DNA of 64,000 nt, taken from Pantoea ananatis LMG 2665. GTDB lineage: Bacteria; Pseudomonadota; Gammaproteobacteria; Enterobacterales; Enterobacteriaceae. The translations under genes and the position numbers were made by a program. Under the pieces are notes generated by a model that saw only the letters and a list, made by a program, of their open reading frames with translations, had not been told where the DNA came from and made no database searches. Every line of letters starts with the position of its first letter. Positions within the stretch are counted from its first letter, which is position 1. This document shows, piece after piece, positions 1 through 9,051 of the stretch. The stretch lies in NCBI RefSeq assembly GCF_000710035.2, contig NZ_JMJJ01000004.1, positions 1,178,001 to 1,242,000 on the forward strand, in the 5' to 3' direction.

Positions 1-169
1 TGGACAGCACCCAACTGGTGTGAAACTCGGTTAAGCTCAGTCGCCAGGGCTTAAGCGCCCGGTTAAGCAGCGCCAGCTGCTGCAGGCGGAGCTGACGCTG
101 GGGCAGATTGTTTTCCAGCGCATCGCTCCACTGCGGCCCATTATCCAGCAATCCGCAAATTCCACACAT
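1..169 (-). CDS. Small protein starting MCGICG, 3' part missing
   Basis: The first 56 codons are present and the gene runs off the left edge. The ATG is preceded by AGGAGC at good spacing and lies 10 bases after the stop of the upstream dehydrogenase, so it is probably the last visible gene of the six-gene leftward operon. The protein begins MCGICGLLD and continues with a Gln/Leu/Arg-rich stretch and a Trp-containing segment. A Cys at position 2 after MCGI recalls class II glutamine amidotransferases, but the sequence that should follow in that fold is not seen, so I do not assign that function. I do not recognise the family. Existence as a gene is likely; function is unknown. Confidence 0.6.
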   Translation of the reverse strand, partial: MCGICGLLDNGPQWSDALENNLPQRQLRLQQLALLNRALKPWRLSLTEFHTSWVLS

Positions 170-179
170 CGCGTGCTCC

Positions 180-926
180 TTAGGGCATTACATCGCCAGA
201 ATTCGGCCCCAGCGTCTGACCGACAAACAAGTTGCCGCCCGGCTCACTGGCCAACAGCAGCGCAACCGGTGCCACTTCTTCTGCCCGGCCGAAACGCCCC
301 AGCGGTAGCTCAGCGGCCTTGGCGGTTTTCCACGCCTGATTGATGCCATCGATCAGCGGGGTTTCAATTGGCCCCGGCGCGATCGCGTTCACCAGCACGT
401 TATCGGCAGAGACTTCCAGCGCCAGAGACTTGGTAAAACCAATCACACCCGCTTTGGCGGCGGCATAATGGCTCAGTTCTGCGCCGCCCTTTATTCCCAG
501 TTGCGAGGCGATATTGATCACCCTTCCCCAGCGCTGCGCCAGCATGGAAGGCAGCGCACGTTGGGTGGCGAGAAAGACGCTGCGTAAATCCACCGCCATC
601 ATCTGCTCCCACATGGCCAGCGTGATATCCGTGCAGCGGGCCTGCGTGAGCAGGCCGGCATTGTTAACCAGAATATCAATCCCATCGAACCGTTCCAGGC
701 AGGCATCCACGCCCGCCGTGGCCCCGTCGACCTCCCCGACATCCGCTACCACACCAAAACAGGGCACACCTAAGGCGCGACAGCGTGTCACCATGGCCTC
801 CAGATGCTCACTGTTCCGATCGGTCAGTATCAGGTGCGCGCCCTCGCGGGCGAACAGCGTAGCGATGGCGGCCCCGATTCCGCTGGCCGCCCCGCTGACA
901 ACGCAGCGTTTGCTTGCTAACTGCAT
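180..926 (-). CDS. Short-chain dehydrogenase/reductase (SDR)
   Basis: A 248-residue classical SDR, expected to be a cytosolic NAD(P)-dependent oxidoreductase acting on a hydroxyl or keto group. The cofactor motif SGAASGIG is at residues 11-18, NNAG at 88-91, and the catalytic Ser141, Tyr154 and Lys158 (YAAAK) are all in place. The C-terminus lacks the common DGG ending and reads GPNSG instead. Start: ATG with AAGGAGAG upstream. It lies 9 bases after the preceding SDR and 10 bases before the MCGICG gene in the same operon. Its partners (permease, hydrolase, amidase remnant) suggest oxidation of a carbon skeleton released from an imported compound; the substrate cannot be read from the sequence. 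Confidence 0.9.
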   Translation of the reverse strand: MQLASKRCVVSGAASGIGAAIATLFAREGAHLILTDRNSEHLEAMVTRCRALGVPCFGVVADVGEVDGATAGVDACLERFDGIDILVNNAGLLTQARCTDITLAMWEQMMAVDLRSVFLATQRALPSMLAQRWGRVINIASQLGIKGGAELSHYAAAKAGVIGFTKSLALEVSADNVLVNAIAPGPIETPLIDGINQAWKTAKAAELPLGRFGRAEEVAPVALLLASEPGGNLFVGQTLGPNSGDVMP

Positions 927-935
927 ACTCTCTCC

Positions 936-1709
936 TTAATCAGGCCAGCGGACGGTCAGCCCGCCGTCGACAATCAGGCTTTGCCCGGTGAGATAACTGC
1001 TTTCTTCGCTGGTGAGAAACGCGATTGTTTTTGCCACCTCGTCCGCCCGGCCGACTCGCCCAAGGGGAATCGCGTGCGCCGCTTTCGCCAGCCCTTCCGG
1101 GCCAAGCGAGTTGTGTTTATCCAGCGACTGCGGCGTTTCGATCAGGCCGGGAATAATGGCGTTACAGCGGACGCCGCGCGGTGCCAGCTCCACCGCCAGC
1201 GACCGGCAAATGCCCGGTACGGCGGCTTTCGCCGCCGCGTAATGAGCATGGTCCTGCCAGCCATAAACCCCGCCTGCAATCGATGACACGGCAACCAGGC
1301 TGGCCCCGGAATGCAGATGCGCGGCGGCAGCGCGGAACAGCCGCATCACGCCCGTCAGATCGACATTCAGCATCTCATCCCAGCGCGAATCGCTCATCTC
1401 ATCAATGCCTGCGCGGCGCAGAATGCCGGCGTTAGCCACCACGTAGTCAAGCCGACCAAAGTGCTGAACGCCCTGGGCGATAAATGCATCGACGGAGGCG
1501 GTGGAGCCAACGTTGAGCGGCAGCCAGAGTGCCTCTCCGCCCGCGGCTTCAACCTGTGCTGACGCCAGCGCCGGATCGTGCGGATCCTGCGGGTAATAAC
1601 CCGCAATCACCCGCACGCCACGCTGCGCATACAGCGTGGCCAGTGCCAGACCAATGCCGCTGGCGGCACCGCTGATAGCGGCGACCGGCGTTCCGTTTTC
1701 ATTCTGCAT
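936..1709 (-). CDS. Short-chain dehydrogenase/reductase (SDR), second of the operon
   Basis: A 257-residue classical SDR. The cofactor loop GAASGIG is at residues 14-20, the NNAG equivalent is ANAG at 92-95, the catalytic Ser is at 142-143, and Tyr157/Lys161 lie in HYAAAKAA. The C-terminus keeps the usual VDGG. Start: ATG with AAGGACAG upstream, 9 bases after the MFS gene stop. It is distant in sequence from the neighbouring SDR, so the two are probably successive enzymes rather than a recent duplication. The carbon substrate is unknown. Confidence 0.9.
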   Translation of the reverse strand: MQNENGTPVAAISGAASGIGLALATLYAQRGVRVIAGYYPQDPHDPALASAQVEAAGGEALWLPLNVGSTASVDAFIAQGVQHFGRLDYVVANAGILRRAGIDEMSDSRWDEMLNVDLTGVMRLFRAAAAHLHSGASLVAVSSIAGGVYGWQDHAHYAAAKAAVPGICRSLAVELAPRGVRCNAIIPGLIETPQSLDKHNSLGPEGLAKAAHAIPLGRVGRADEVAKTIAFLTSEESSYLTGQSLIVDGGLTVRWPD

Positions 1710-1718
1710 ATGCTGTCC

Positions 1719-3089
1719 TTAAGCCTGAGGCTGGGTCGAGGTGGCGTTGACCTGGGTATCCAGTTGCGCCGCCGGTCGTGCAAACAGAATAATGATGCCG
1801 GAGACAAAACAGGGTACGGCACCGAACCAGAGAGCGGCTTCCTGCCAGTGGCCGCCCTGACTCAGCACCGAGGTAGTACCAATACCGGCTACGATGGCAC
1901 CGACCGGTCCCATCGCCATGATGAGGGCACCCGCCGTCGCGCGGATTGCGGTAGGAAAGCTTTCACTGATAAAAAACAGGGCAGCGGCATAGGGTCCGAT
2001 CAGGAAGAACAGACCCACGCTGTACAGCGCAACGATGATGGCAAAGTTGTCCGGACAGAACAGCATGGCGGCAAAGGCAATACCGCCCAGCATCCAGCCT
2101 CCGGCAATGGTGTTGCGGCGGCCAATCCGATCGCCGAGCCAGCCGTGCGCCAGGTAACCGCAGTAACCCACCAGATTCGACAGAATCAGGATCAGCAGCG
2201 AGTTATTGAACGACACATCGTGGGTTTTGGTGATGACCGTCGTGCCCAGCACGCTAAAGATCTGGATTGCGAACCAGTTCAGCAGAATGGCAATGCCGAG
2301 CACTAAGGTCGAACGCAGGGCGGTGCCACGAAACGCCGAAGCAAAACCCGATTTAGGCTGATCTTCATACGGCACCAGATAGTCGGCAGCCACCTGACGG
2401 GCATCCTTGTCTTTGCCCTGCTCGCGCAGCGTTTTGATTTTTTTCTGCACTTCAAACTGTGGCGTTTCTTTGAGTCTGAGCGCCAGCAGCGCAATGACCA
2501 GCGAGGGGAACGCGGCGAAGATAAAGCTCCCCTGCCAGCCAATGATCGGCAGCAGAATCGCGGTCAGGGCTGATGCGACCAGCGCACCCACCGGCCATCC
2601 GCCCTGCACCAGGCTGTAAACGAAGCCCTTGCGCTTGTTGAGTTTAGGATCGTCGAGTGCGGTATAAAGCTCAGATAAATAGGTGGCGTTTACCGTCTGC
2701 TCTGCATAGCCCAGGCCAGCGACGGAGCGAATAGCGGTTAACGCGCCCTTGCCCCACAGGCCGCCGATTGCGGTCAGCAGCGAGCACAGCGCCGCGCCGC
2801 CCACCGTAATCACGATGCCCATGCGACGCCCCAGCCGGTCGACCAGTGGCCCAATGGCCAGGGCGATGACCGCCCCGCCGAAAGCGACCCAGGTGGCAAT
2901 CTCCGACTGCTCAACTTCACTCCAGCCAAAATGGCCGCCGATTTCAGGCAGTAACGTGCCGAAAAGAATGAAGTCGTAAACGGCAAAAATCCAGGCGAAG
3001 AAGGCAATCCATGTGGCGAATTTCACATCCCTGATGGTTAACTGCTGTGGCTGCCAGCCGTTAACGGATTTTTTTTTGTAGATGCTCAT
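1719..3089 (-). CDS. MFS transporter of the metabolite/H+ symporter type
   Basis: About 456 residues with the hydrophobic profile of a 12-helix major facilitator inner-membrane permease. The loop after helix 2 carries the MFS signature (GPLVDRLGRRMG) and a second half-signature, GDRIGRRN, occurs in the C-terminal half. A long charged cytoplasmic loop near residues 215-245 separates the halves. I chose the ATG giving MSIYKKK; a TTG 18 bases upstream would add six residues but has no better ribosome site. It lies between a deacetylase-fold hydrolase and two SDRs, so it probably imports the substrate of that pathway. Substrate unknown. Confidence 0.88.
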   Translation of the reverse strand: MSIYKKKSVNGWQPQQLTIRDVKFATWIAFFAWIFAVYDFILFGTLLPEIGGHFGWSEVEQSEIATWVAFGGAVIALAIGPLVDRLGRRMGIVITVGGAALCSLLTAIGGLWGKGALTAIRSVAGLGYAEQTVNATYLSELYTALDDPKLNKRKGFVYSLVQGGWPVGALVASALTAILLPIIGWQGSFIFAAFPSLVIALLALRLKETPQFEVQKKIKTLREQGKDKDARQVAADYLVPYEDQPKSGFASAFRGTALRSTLVLGIAILLNWFAIQIFSVLGTTVITKTHDVSFNNSLLILILSNLVGYCGYLAHGWLGDRIGRRNTIAGGWMLGGIAFAAMLFCPDNFAIIVALYSVGLFFLIGPYAAALFFISESFPTAIRATAGALIMAMGPVGAIVAGIGTTSVLSQGGHWQEAALWFGAVPCFVSGIIILFARPAAQLDTQVNATSTQPQA

Positions 3090-3123
3090 GTCGTGATCGC
3101 TCTGCAAGATAAAGGAAAGAAAC

Positions 3124-3999
3124 TTAACGCGGTTTGCGCGCTAAGAAGTCATCTGCGATTTCGTCGAAGGTGACAAATCGCACACCCTGGTGGCTCTGGA
3201 TGTACTTGATCAGACGTTCCAGCATCAGCAGCACCTGCGGACGACCTGAAACGTCGGGATGGATGGTCATGGTAAACACGGCGTAGTCATTTTCGCGGTA
3301 GACCCAGTCGAACTGGTCGCGCCAGATCTCTTCCAGATGACGGGGGTTCACAAAGCCGTGGCTGTTTGGCGATTTTTTGATAAACATCATTGGCGGCAGG
3401 TCATCGAGATACCAGTTAGCGGGGATCTCGACCAAATCAGTCTCTTCACCACGCGTCAGCGGCTTCATCCAGCTGTCGGGATGCTGGCTGTAATCAATTT
3501 TGGTCCAGCTGTCGCCGACGCGAACGTAGTAAGGATGAAAGTCGTTGTGCATCAGACTGTGATCGTATTTGATGCCCTTTTTCAGCAGCAGCTCGTTGGT
3601 CACGTTGCTGAATTCCCACCAGGGCGCCACATAGCCTGTCGGACGTTTTCCGGACAGCTGGGTGACCAGCTCAATGCTGCGGTCCAGTACGGCTTCTTCC
3701 TGCGCGGGTGTCATGGCGATGGGGTTTTCATGGCTGTAACCGTGAACGCCAATTTCATGCCCTGCGTCCACCACCGCTTTCATCTGCTCAGGAAAGGTTT
3801 CAATGGAGTGACCGGGGATAAACCAGGTTGTACGCAACTGGTGTTCCGCAAACATTTTCAGCAGGCGCGGTGCACCCACCTCCCCGGCAAACAGTCCGCG
3901 TGAGATATCATCCGGCGAGTCTTCCCCGCCGTAAGAACCCAGCCAGCCCGCAACCGCATCCACATCAACACCAAATGCACACAAAATTTCTTTAGCCAT
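3124..3999 (-). CDS. Polysaccharide deacetylase-fold hydrolase (HP0310/PuuE-like; possible imidase)
   Basis: 291 residues, NodB-fold (carbohydrate esterase 4) hydrolase. The metal-site motif near the N-terminus (FGVDVD, Asp12/Asp14) and the His pair in HGYSH (His86/His90) are visible, with APWWEFS further on. The sequence strongly resembles Helicobacter pylori HP0310 as I remember it, a protein reported as a peptidoglycan deacetylase but structurally close to allantoinase PuuE and to a cyclic-imide hydrolase of Pseudomonas putida. There is no signal peptide, so a cytosolic amide- or imide-ring hydrolase suits the context (amidase, permease, SDRs) better than wall modification. The ATG follows AGAGGAAAG and lies 19 bases after the amidase stop. 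Confidence 0.85.
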   Translation of the reverse strand: MAKEILCAFGVDVDAVAGWLGSYGGEDSPDDISRGLFAGEVGAPRLLKMFAEHQLRTTWFIPGHSIETFPEQMKAVVDAGHEIGVHGYSHENPIAMTPAQEEAVLDRSIELVTQLSGKRPTGYVAPWWEFSNVTNELLLKKGIKYDHSLMHNDFHPYYVRVGDSWTKIDYSQHPDSWMKPLTRGEETDLVEIPANWYLDDLPPMMFIKKSPNSHGFVNPRHLEEIWRDQFDWVYRENDYAVFTMTIHPDVSGRPQVLLMLERLIKYIQSHQGVRFVTFDEIADDFLARKPR

Positions 4000-4018
4000 G
4001 AGTCTTTCCTCTAAGGAG

Positions 4019-5396
4019 TTAAGCGCAGACGGAATGGTCTGCCGTAAACGTGCCTGCGACCGTGCTGGCAGCGTGAAGAAGCCGGCGATCCTCGCCAGCA
4101 GGAAGGGAAAAAAGCAGGCTGGTATACAGCCCGTTTGCGTCTTTGCCGGTCGGCAAAGCGATTCCCGGCATATCCAGCAGACTGCCTGGCATGGTTAACC
4201 GCAGCGTGGCAAGATTGGTCTGGACAAACAGATCGTCGTCTTGCATCAAGGGGGCCAGTTCCGGTGCGGTGTGGGCAACGGTAGGCGTAATCAGCACCGC
4301 CCCGTCCAGTTCTGCCGCCAGTGCCTGTTGCCACGACTTGCGTTGCGCCAGAAACGTTTCAAGCACCGCTGGATCCTGATGGCTGGCGGCAAGCAGGCGT
4401 TCCCGTACGCGCGCATCCATCAATGCCGCGTCAGGCGAGGCTAACAGTTCGCGATGCAGCAGCCAGGCCTCACGTCCACCCGGCCAGTCCTTATCGGCAA
4501 TCCAGGCCAGTGCCTGGTTAAAGGCCTGAAGTGGCGCGTGATCAATTCTGAACCCGGCGGCCGTCAACTGGGCTATTCGGCGACAAGCGTTCTCACGCAC
4601 GGCCGGCTGGCACGCGGCCAGTAAGGCCTCGTCGACACGAAAGTGCGGCGCAGGAAAGCGCATTTTTTGCGCGCCGCACAGAATGTCATCCAGGGCAATA
4701 GCATCACGTACGCTTCGGCATAGCGGCCCCACCGTGTCCAGCGAGTGCGCCAGAGGATAGACGCCCGTTGTCACATAGCGCTGGCGACTGGCGCGATAGC
4801 CAATCGTGCCGCTGAATGCGGCAGGAATCCGTATTGAGCCGCCGAGTGTCGGTGCCAAAGGCGATACAGGCGAGACCTTCTGCAATTGCCCGTCCCGCGC
4901 CGCTGGACGATCCTCCGGGTGCAAAAAGCTGCGACGTAGTGCCCCGGATGGCCGGCGTACCAAAACTGGGATTGAGTCCAAGGCCGGAAAACGCGAATTC
5001 ACTCAGGTTGGTTTTACCCAGCGTCACCAGTCCTGCTGCCGAACACTTTGCCACCAGCGCGGCATCCTGTGGTGCGACAGGGACATTGCTTCGCGTAGCC
5101 GACCCGGCGGAGGTCTGGCTTGACTGAATATCGAACAGATCTTTCCAGGCCACCGGAATACCATCCAGTGGGCTCAGCGGGCGGCACGCTTGCCAGCGCA
5201 GCGTTGAGGCTTCGGCCTCTTCGCGGGCACGGGCGGCGGTCATTGAGATGAAAACGGAAGGCGCGTTTTCAGCCGCTTTTAGACAGGCTGTGGTAAAGGC
5301 CAGCGGCGACAGGCGCTGTTGTGCATAGAGCGCACTGATTCCCAGCGCATCAATCTGACCAGCCATGAATAACTGACGAACATTTTCGGCCTGCAC
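4019..5396 (-). pseudogene. Amidase-signature enzyme interrupted by a one-base frameshift
   Basis: The first 184 codons (GTG start, AAGGTGA upstream) encode the N-terminal half of an amidase: catalytic Lys85 in VAWKDLFD and the glycine/serine loop APGGSSSGAG near 159-167. The reading then shifts by one base near 4845 and the rest continues in another frame with GGSIRIPAAFSG, which holds the expected nucleophilic Ser, down to 4019. Removing one base at 4845 gives an unbroken protein of about 458 residues, normal for GatA/AtzF-type amidases. The break falls between the cis-Ser and the nucleophile, so neither fragment could be active alone. It is the first gene of the operon. A sequencing error is possible, since the downstream frame is otherwise intact. 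Confidence 0.85.
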
Positions 5397-5722
5397 AGCA
5401 TCACCTTTAAATGTATATTACGTTTCAATGTACATTTGAAGATAGCAATAACGGTGCCATAAAAAGCACTGTTAAGTTGCATAATTGTGATCATGTCGAT
5501 CCTTATAATTAAATTTGATGAGTTATCAAGGGGTTATTTGCCGCATTTTCGAGTATTTCGTCACGTCACAGATGAAATTGCGCGCAGACATTAAATGTAT
5601 TAATTTAAAAGTGATCCATTATTGGGCAAGGTGCACTACATCAGTGCTGTTGATAGCCTGCACCGGGAGTGCTGTCAGATATGCTAATGTGGCTGGCAGG
5701 ACGGAGAGCAGAAGATGAAACA
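5397..5722. promoter_or_regulatory. Divergent control region of the amidase operon and gntR-type gene
   Basis: An AT-rich 326-base gap between divergent transcription units, where promoters for both must lie. It contains the perfect palindrome AATGTACATT at 5427-5436, the related AAATGTAT at 5409-5416 and TTAAATGTAT at 5591-5600. Short palindromes with an ATGTACAT core are plausible GntR/FCD operators, and the first two sit just upstream of the amidase start. No RNA gene or small ORF with a convincing ribosome site is seen. Assignment to the adjacent regulator is inference from position and symmetry. Confidence 0.4.
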
Positions 5723-6727
5723 ATGCAAAACAAGGTTACGGGAACGGACATGGACGATGCAGGCTCTGCGCGTTACGAAAGTATTCGCCAGGTTTTACTG
5801 AAGGTTTTTCAGCAGAATAGCGTGCCTGCGGGGCTGGTGCTGCTGGAGGGTCCGCTGGCGCAGCTGTTTGGCACCAGTCGTGTTCCCGTCCGGCGGGCGT
5901 TAAGCATGCTGCATGATGAAGGCTGGATTGCCCGTTTTGAAGGTCGGGGATTTATCGTTGCGCGCGATAATGAGGACGTTGAGCCGGTTCGCATTGCGCT
6001 GACGCGCGAGCTGTTCGGCCTTGAACAGCGCGACGGGCTGGTTGATACGCGCAGCACGGGTGAAAAAGTGCTGGAAAACCTGCAGGGGATCCTGTCTACC
6101 GCGATGGTATTCGGCTGCTACCAGGTGGATGAAACGGGCGCGGCGAAGCACTATAACACCAGCCGCGCGGTGATACGCGAGAGCCTGATGCGCCTGCGCG
6201 ACAAGGGGCTGGTAGAAAAAGAGCCCTATTCTCAGTGGCTGACAGGCCCGTTAACCGCGCGCGAACTGGCTGACCATTTTGAAATCAGGGCGCATCTGGA
6301 GCCGGCCGCATTACGAAAAGCCGGCGAACGGTTAAGTGTTGCCTGGCTTAACGCGCGGCTGGATAACGTGCAAACCTGCCGGGGCAAACAGCTTAATGCC
6401 GCGGAACTCGAAATGCTGGAAGAAGATCTGCACATTCGCAGCCTGGAGCCTGCGGGCAATAAGCTGATGATGCAAATTTTACGGCAAAATCAATCGCCGT
6501 TTATCGTCACCCGAATCTTCTACGAGCGGCTCAGCATCCCTGTCGACAGCGCAATGCTGGATGAACACAGCCTGGTCTATGAATTTTTACTGAAAAGGAA
6601 CTGGGAACTGGCGGCCGCCTGTATGCGCGATCACCTTGAGCGGGCGCAGGTCAGAACATTACAGCGCCTGAAAGTCTTATCCGTGTTACCGGTGCCTGAA
6701 TTGCCGGTCTTTATGGAGCGTCAGTAA
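5723..6727 (+). CDS. GntR-family regulator with two winged-helix domains and an FCD-like C-terminus
   Basis: About 334 residues. An N-terminal winged helix (around 12-75: YESIRQVLLKVF, then LAQLFGTSRVPVRRALSMLHDEGW, then GRGFIV) is followed by a second GntR-like DNA-binding segment (around 105-165: HYNTSRAVIRESLMRLRDKG, then LVEKE). The rest is helical with scattered His/Glu/Asp residues resembling an FCD ligand domain (EDLHIRSLE near 233, then DHLERA). A normal FadR-type protein has one winged helix. I chose the ATG of MQNKVTG; GTG and ATG codons up to 54 bases upstream are in frame, so the start is uncertain. Divergent from the amidase/deacetylase/MFS/SDR operon and probably its ligand-responsive regulator. 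Confidence 0.8.
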   Translation: MQNKVTGTDMDDAGSARYESIRQVLLKVFQQNSVPAGLVLLEGPLAQLFGTSRVPVRRALSMLHDEGWIARFEGRGFIVARDNEDVEPVRIALTRELFGLEQRDGLVDTRSTGEKVLENLQGILSTAMVFGCYQVDETGAAKHYNTSRAVIRESLMRLRDKGLVEKEPYSQWLTGPLTARELADHFEIRAHLEPAALRKAGERLSVAWLNARLDNVQTCRGKQLNAAELEMLEEDLHIRSLEPAGNKLMMQILRQNQSPFIVTRIFYERLSIPVDSAMLDEHSLVYEFLLKRNWELAAACMRDHLERAQVRTLQRLKVLSVLPVPELPVFMERQ

Positions 6728-7090
6728 GCCCTTCCAGCGAAAAAATCTAAAACGAAACGCGCCGCATTAATCAGGTTTAATCATAAATTATCAGACGAAA
6801 ATCGCGTGACTGATGAGCATGCGGCCAGCCTGCCGCAGGATCGCTTTCCTGTGAGCCCCGCCGCGAGCCTCTCGCATTGACAGATCGGCTGTCTGCCGCT
6901 GAACGCCACGAGTGTTAAGAAGACGTAAAGTAATTGCTGGCATATAATCCATCTTGCTCTTCTAAGATACGCACAAATAAGACACGCACAAAGCTGAAGC
7001 ATGCTGAGACGGATCTCACGCCATTTTCCTGATGTCGGAAACGCCCTGTCAGTATCGCCAGATAATAAACAGCTTGTCCCCCCACCGACA
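6728..7090. other. Intergenic region upstream of the M48 peptidase gene
   Basis: 363 bases between two rightward genes. The only clear promoter element is TATAAT at 6943-6948, about 150 bases before the chosen peptidase start, with no good -35 hexamer at standard spacing. An in-frame ATG at 7001 would shorten the gap. The minus-strand reading frame across this region overlaps the peptidase start and does not look coding. I see no RNA gene. Confidence 0.3.
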
Positions 7091-8971
7091 ATGAGCGAGC
7101 GAATTATTGTGAATAAATTAACGGCATTGAAAAAAGGATATGCAAAAGTTTTCTTATGGCTTTTGCTCACGCTGTTTTTAACCCCTGCGATTACATTGGT
7201 TTTTGCTCACTACGGCAGTCACGAACTCGATCAGGAATACACCCAGATTTTTATCGATAATGCGCGTGCGCAGAATCAAAGTCTGGGTAAATTAATGCAG
7301 TTTCTGCAAGCCAATCCGCCTTCCAGCGTCTGCGGACCGGTCGCCGATAATTTGATTGACTATAAAAATGCCGTCTGTGGACCGGGTTCCGAACTGTCGC
7401 AATTTTATCTCATCGGCAAAGTCGCTCTATGGACGATGGTTTTCAGCGGCGTCATTCTGCTGATGATCCTTCTGTTCAGTGCGCTGGCATTTAAAAGCCG
7501 ACGGGGGCAGTTACTCAGCCTCCGCCTGGCGCGTCCCTTTTTAATGCTGGCGTGCTCGCTGCAGGTGCTGGTACAGGGCGCCATGTTGGTGTGGCTTTCT
7601 TTCTGGGGCACCGCCTTTTTCACGCAAAAATACTATCCAAAGCTGGTGATCCTGGTCGCGCTGCTGGTGTTGGCTGCGATGTATTACATGATCAAAGGCA
7701 TCTTTAAAAAGCTGCCGCCGGAGGAGAGCATTGAAGGCGACGTGGTCAGCCGCGAAGCAGCCCCGGCACTCTGGGCGCGTGTTGACGCGCTGGCGGCCAG
7801 CGTGGGCACTATCCCGCCGGATCACATCATCGCCGGTATCGATACCAACTTCTTCGTGACAGAAGCACCGCTGAGCGTGAACGACCAGCCACTGCAAGGC
7901 CGAAAACTGTATGTCAGTATTCCCCTGCTGCGTCAGCTGAGTACCGCGCAGGCTGACAGCGTGATGGTGCATGAACTGACACACCTGCACGAAGGCGATA
8001 CGGCATCGGGTGCCTTGCTGGGTCCAAAGCTCCATCGGTTCGATATGTATACGCAGTTAATGAGCGAGAATCTGTCCACGCTTATTGTCTTTTATCCGCT
8101 CTATCTTTATCGCCTGTTCTTCGAACTCGCGTGGCAGCGTAACAGCCGTGAACGCGAATTTATCGCCGACCGGAACGCCGCCGCGCGGGTCTCCTCTGCG
8201 GCGATTATTGAATCGTTAATCAAAATCTCAGCCTATGCCAGCTATCGTTACGAAGTTGAGCGTAAGCTTTTTGCAAATAAAACGCTGTATGAAAATGCAC
8301 CCGGGATCAGTCAGGCCATCGCCGTTGGCCTGCCGCAACACGTGAGTTCAGCAGACTTTGTCAGCACGATGCGTGAACAGAATATCCCCCATCCCTTTGA
8401 TTCTCATCCCCCACTGTCTGAAAGAATGCGCAACGTTAACTATGCCGTGGAAGAGGCGGATTACGCCGTCATCGCCGCGACATCACCGGCGGACAGCTGG
8501 GTCGATGTAATCCCGGTCGCCGATCAGATTGAGCAGCGGCTCTGGCAAAAATATGAGCGAGACTTCACCTCGCAACATGAAGAGAGCCTGGCCTGGCGTT
8601 ACCAACCGACGGGTGAAGAAGAGACCGCGCTGGTCTTAAAGTATTTTCCGGATGTGCCTTTTACACTTAAAGATGGTTCGCAGATGATCATTACCTGGCA
8701 AGGCATCGTGCAGCCGCATTCAGCCGGTTTGCTTGAGTGGTATAACGTCAAAAATATTAACGTGCTGCGTCAGTTCGGCAGAGACAGTGTGTATGTGCAG
8801 CATGTTCAGCCCAATGCACAGGGCAAAAAGCGCAGCAAAATCCGCCTGCCCGGTCTGAAAAAAGAGATTGAACACGTTAAATACACGCTCAACTATTACT
8901 GGCATCGCCACCAGACGGTGCGGGCGCTGAAAGAACAGGTGCAGCCGGAAACCCCGCAAGGCACGGCCTGA
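7091..8971 (+). CDS. M48-family membrane zinc metallopeptidase
   Basis: About 626 residues. A membrane-anchored peptidase with a hydrophobic segment near residues 17-38, a periplasmic-type region holding two CGP motifs, and further hydrophobic segments near 113-135, 152-172 and 180-200. The catalytic motif HELTH is near residue 294, and REREFIADRNAA further on carries the Glu/Asp that completes the zinc site. This architecture is larger than HtpX. The C-terminal 150 residues are soluble and unassigned. The start is uncertain: ATG at 7091 has a poor ribosome site; ATG at 7001 and GTG at 7109 are in frame. Single-gene unit ending in a strong terminator. Cellular substrate unknown. Confidence 0.85.
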   Translation: MSERIIVNKLTALKKGYAKVFLWLLLTLFLTPAITLVFAHYGSHELDQEYTQIFIDNARAQNQSLGKLMQFLQANPPSSVCGPVADNLIDYKNAVCGPGSELSQFYLIGKVALWTMVFSGVILLMILLFSALAFKSRRGQLLSLRLARPFLMLACSLQVLVQGAMLVWLSFWGTAFFTQKYYPKLVILVALLVLAAMYYMIKGIFKKLPPEESIEGDVVSREAAPALWARVDALAASVGTIPPDHIIAGIDTNFFVTEAPLSVNDQPLQGRKLYVSIPLLRQLSTAQADSVMVHELTHLHEGDTASGALLGPKLHRFDMYTQLMSENLSTLIVFYPLYLYRLFFELAWQRNSREREFIADRNAAARVSSAAIIESLIKISAYASYRYEVERKLFANKTLYENAPGISQAIAVGLPQHVSSADFVSTMREQNIPHPFDSHPPLSERMRNVNYAVEEADYAVIAATSPADSWVDVIPVADQIEQRLWQKYERDFTSQHEESLAWRYQPTGEEETALVLKYFPDVPFTLKDGSQMIITWQGIVQPHSAGLLEWYNVKNINVLRQFGRDSVYVQHVQPNAQGKKRSKIRLPGLKKEIEHVKYTLNYYWHRHQTVRALKEQVQPETPQGTA

Positions 8972-8977
8972 CCTCTG

Positions 8978-9012
8978 CCGTCGCGGGCGCGCCTGCGACG
9001 GTTTTTATTTTT
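8978..9012 (+). terminator. Rho-independent terminator after the M48 peptidase gene
   Basis: Stem CCGTCGC (8978-8984) with GCGACGG (8995-9001), followed by a T-rich run to 9012. It starts a few bases after the stop codon. A second hairpin, GCCGGAC with GTCCGGC (9027-9048), follows before the convergent RidA gene. Confidence 0.85.
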
Positions 9013-9051
9013 TACGCACCACGGCTGCCGGACAGGCTCACGTCCGGCGTT

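Noticed and set aside
1..169. Class II glutamine amidotransferase or asparagine synthetase start
   Set aside because: Only the MCGI-type beginning matches; the downstream sequence lacks the expected RGPD-like motif.
1578..2306. Long plus-strand open frame (242 codons) opposite the SDR and MFS genes
   Set aside because: It is antisense to two clear genes, has no ribosome site and reads as low-complexity Arg/Gly/His, typical of a shadow frame.
6781..7170. 129-codon minus-strand frame upstream of the M48 peptidase
   Set aside because: It overlaps the peptidase start, has no recognisable domain and lacks a promoter or ribosome site.
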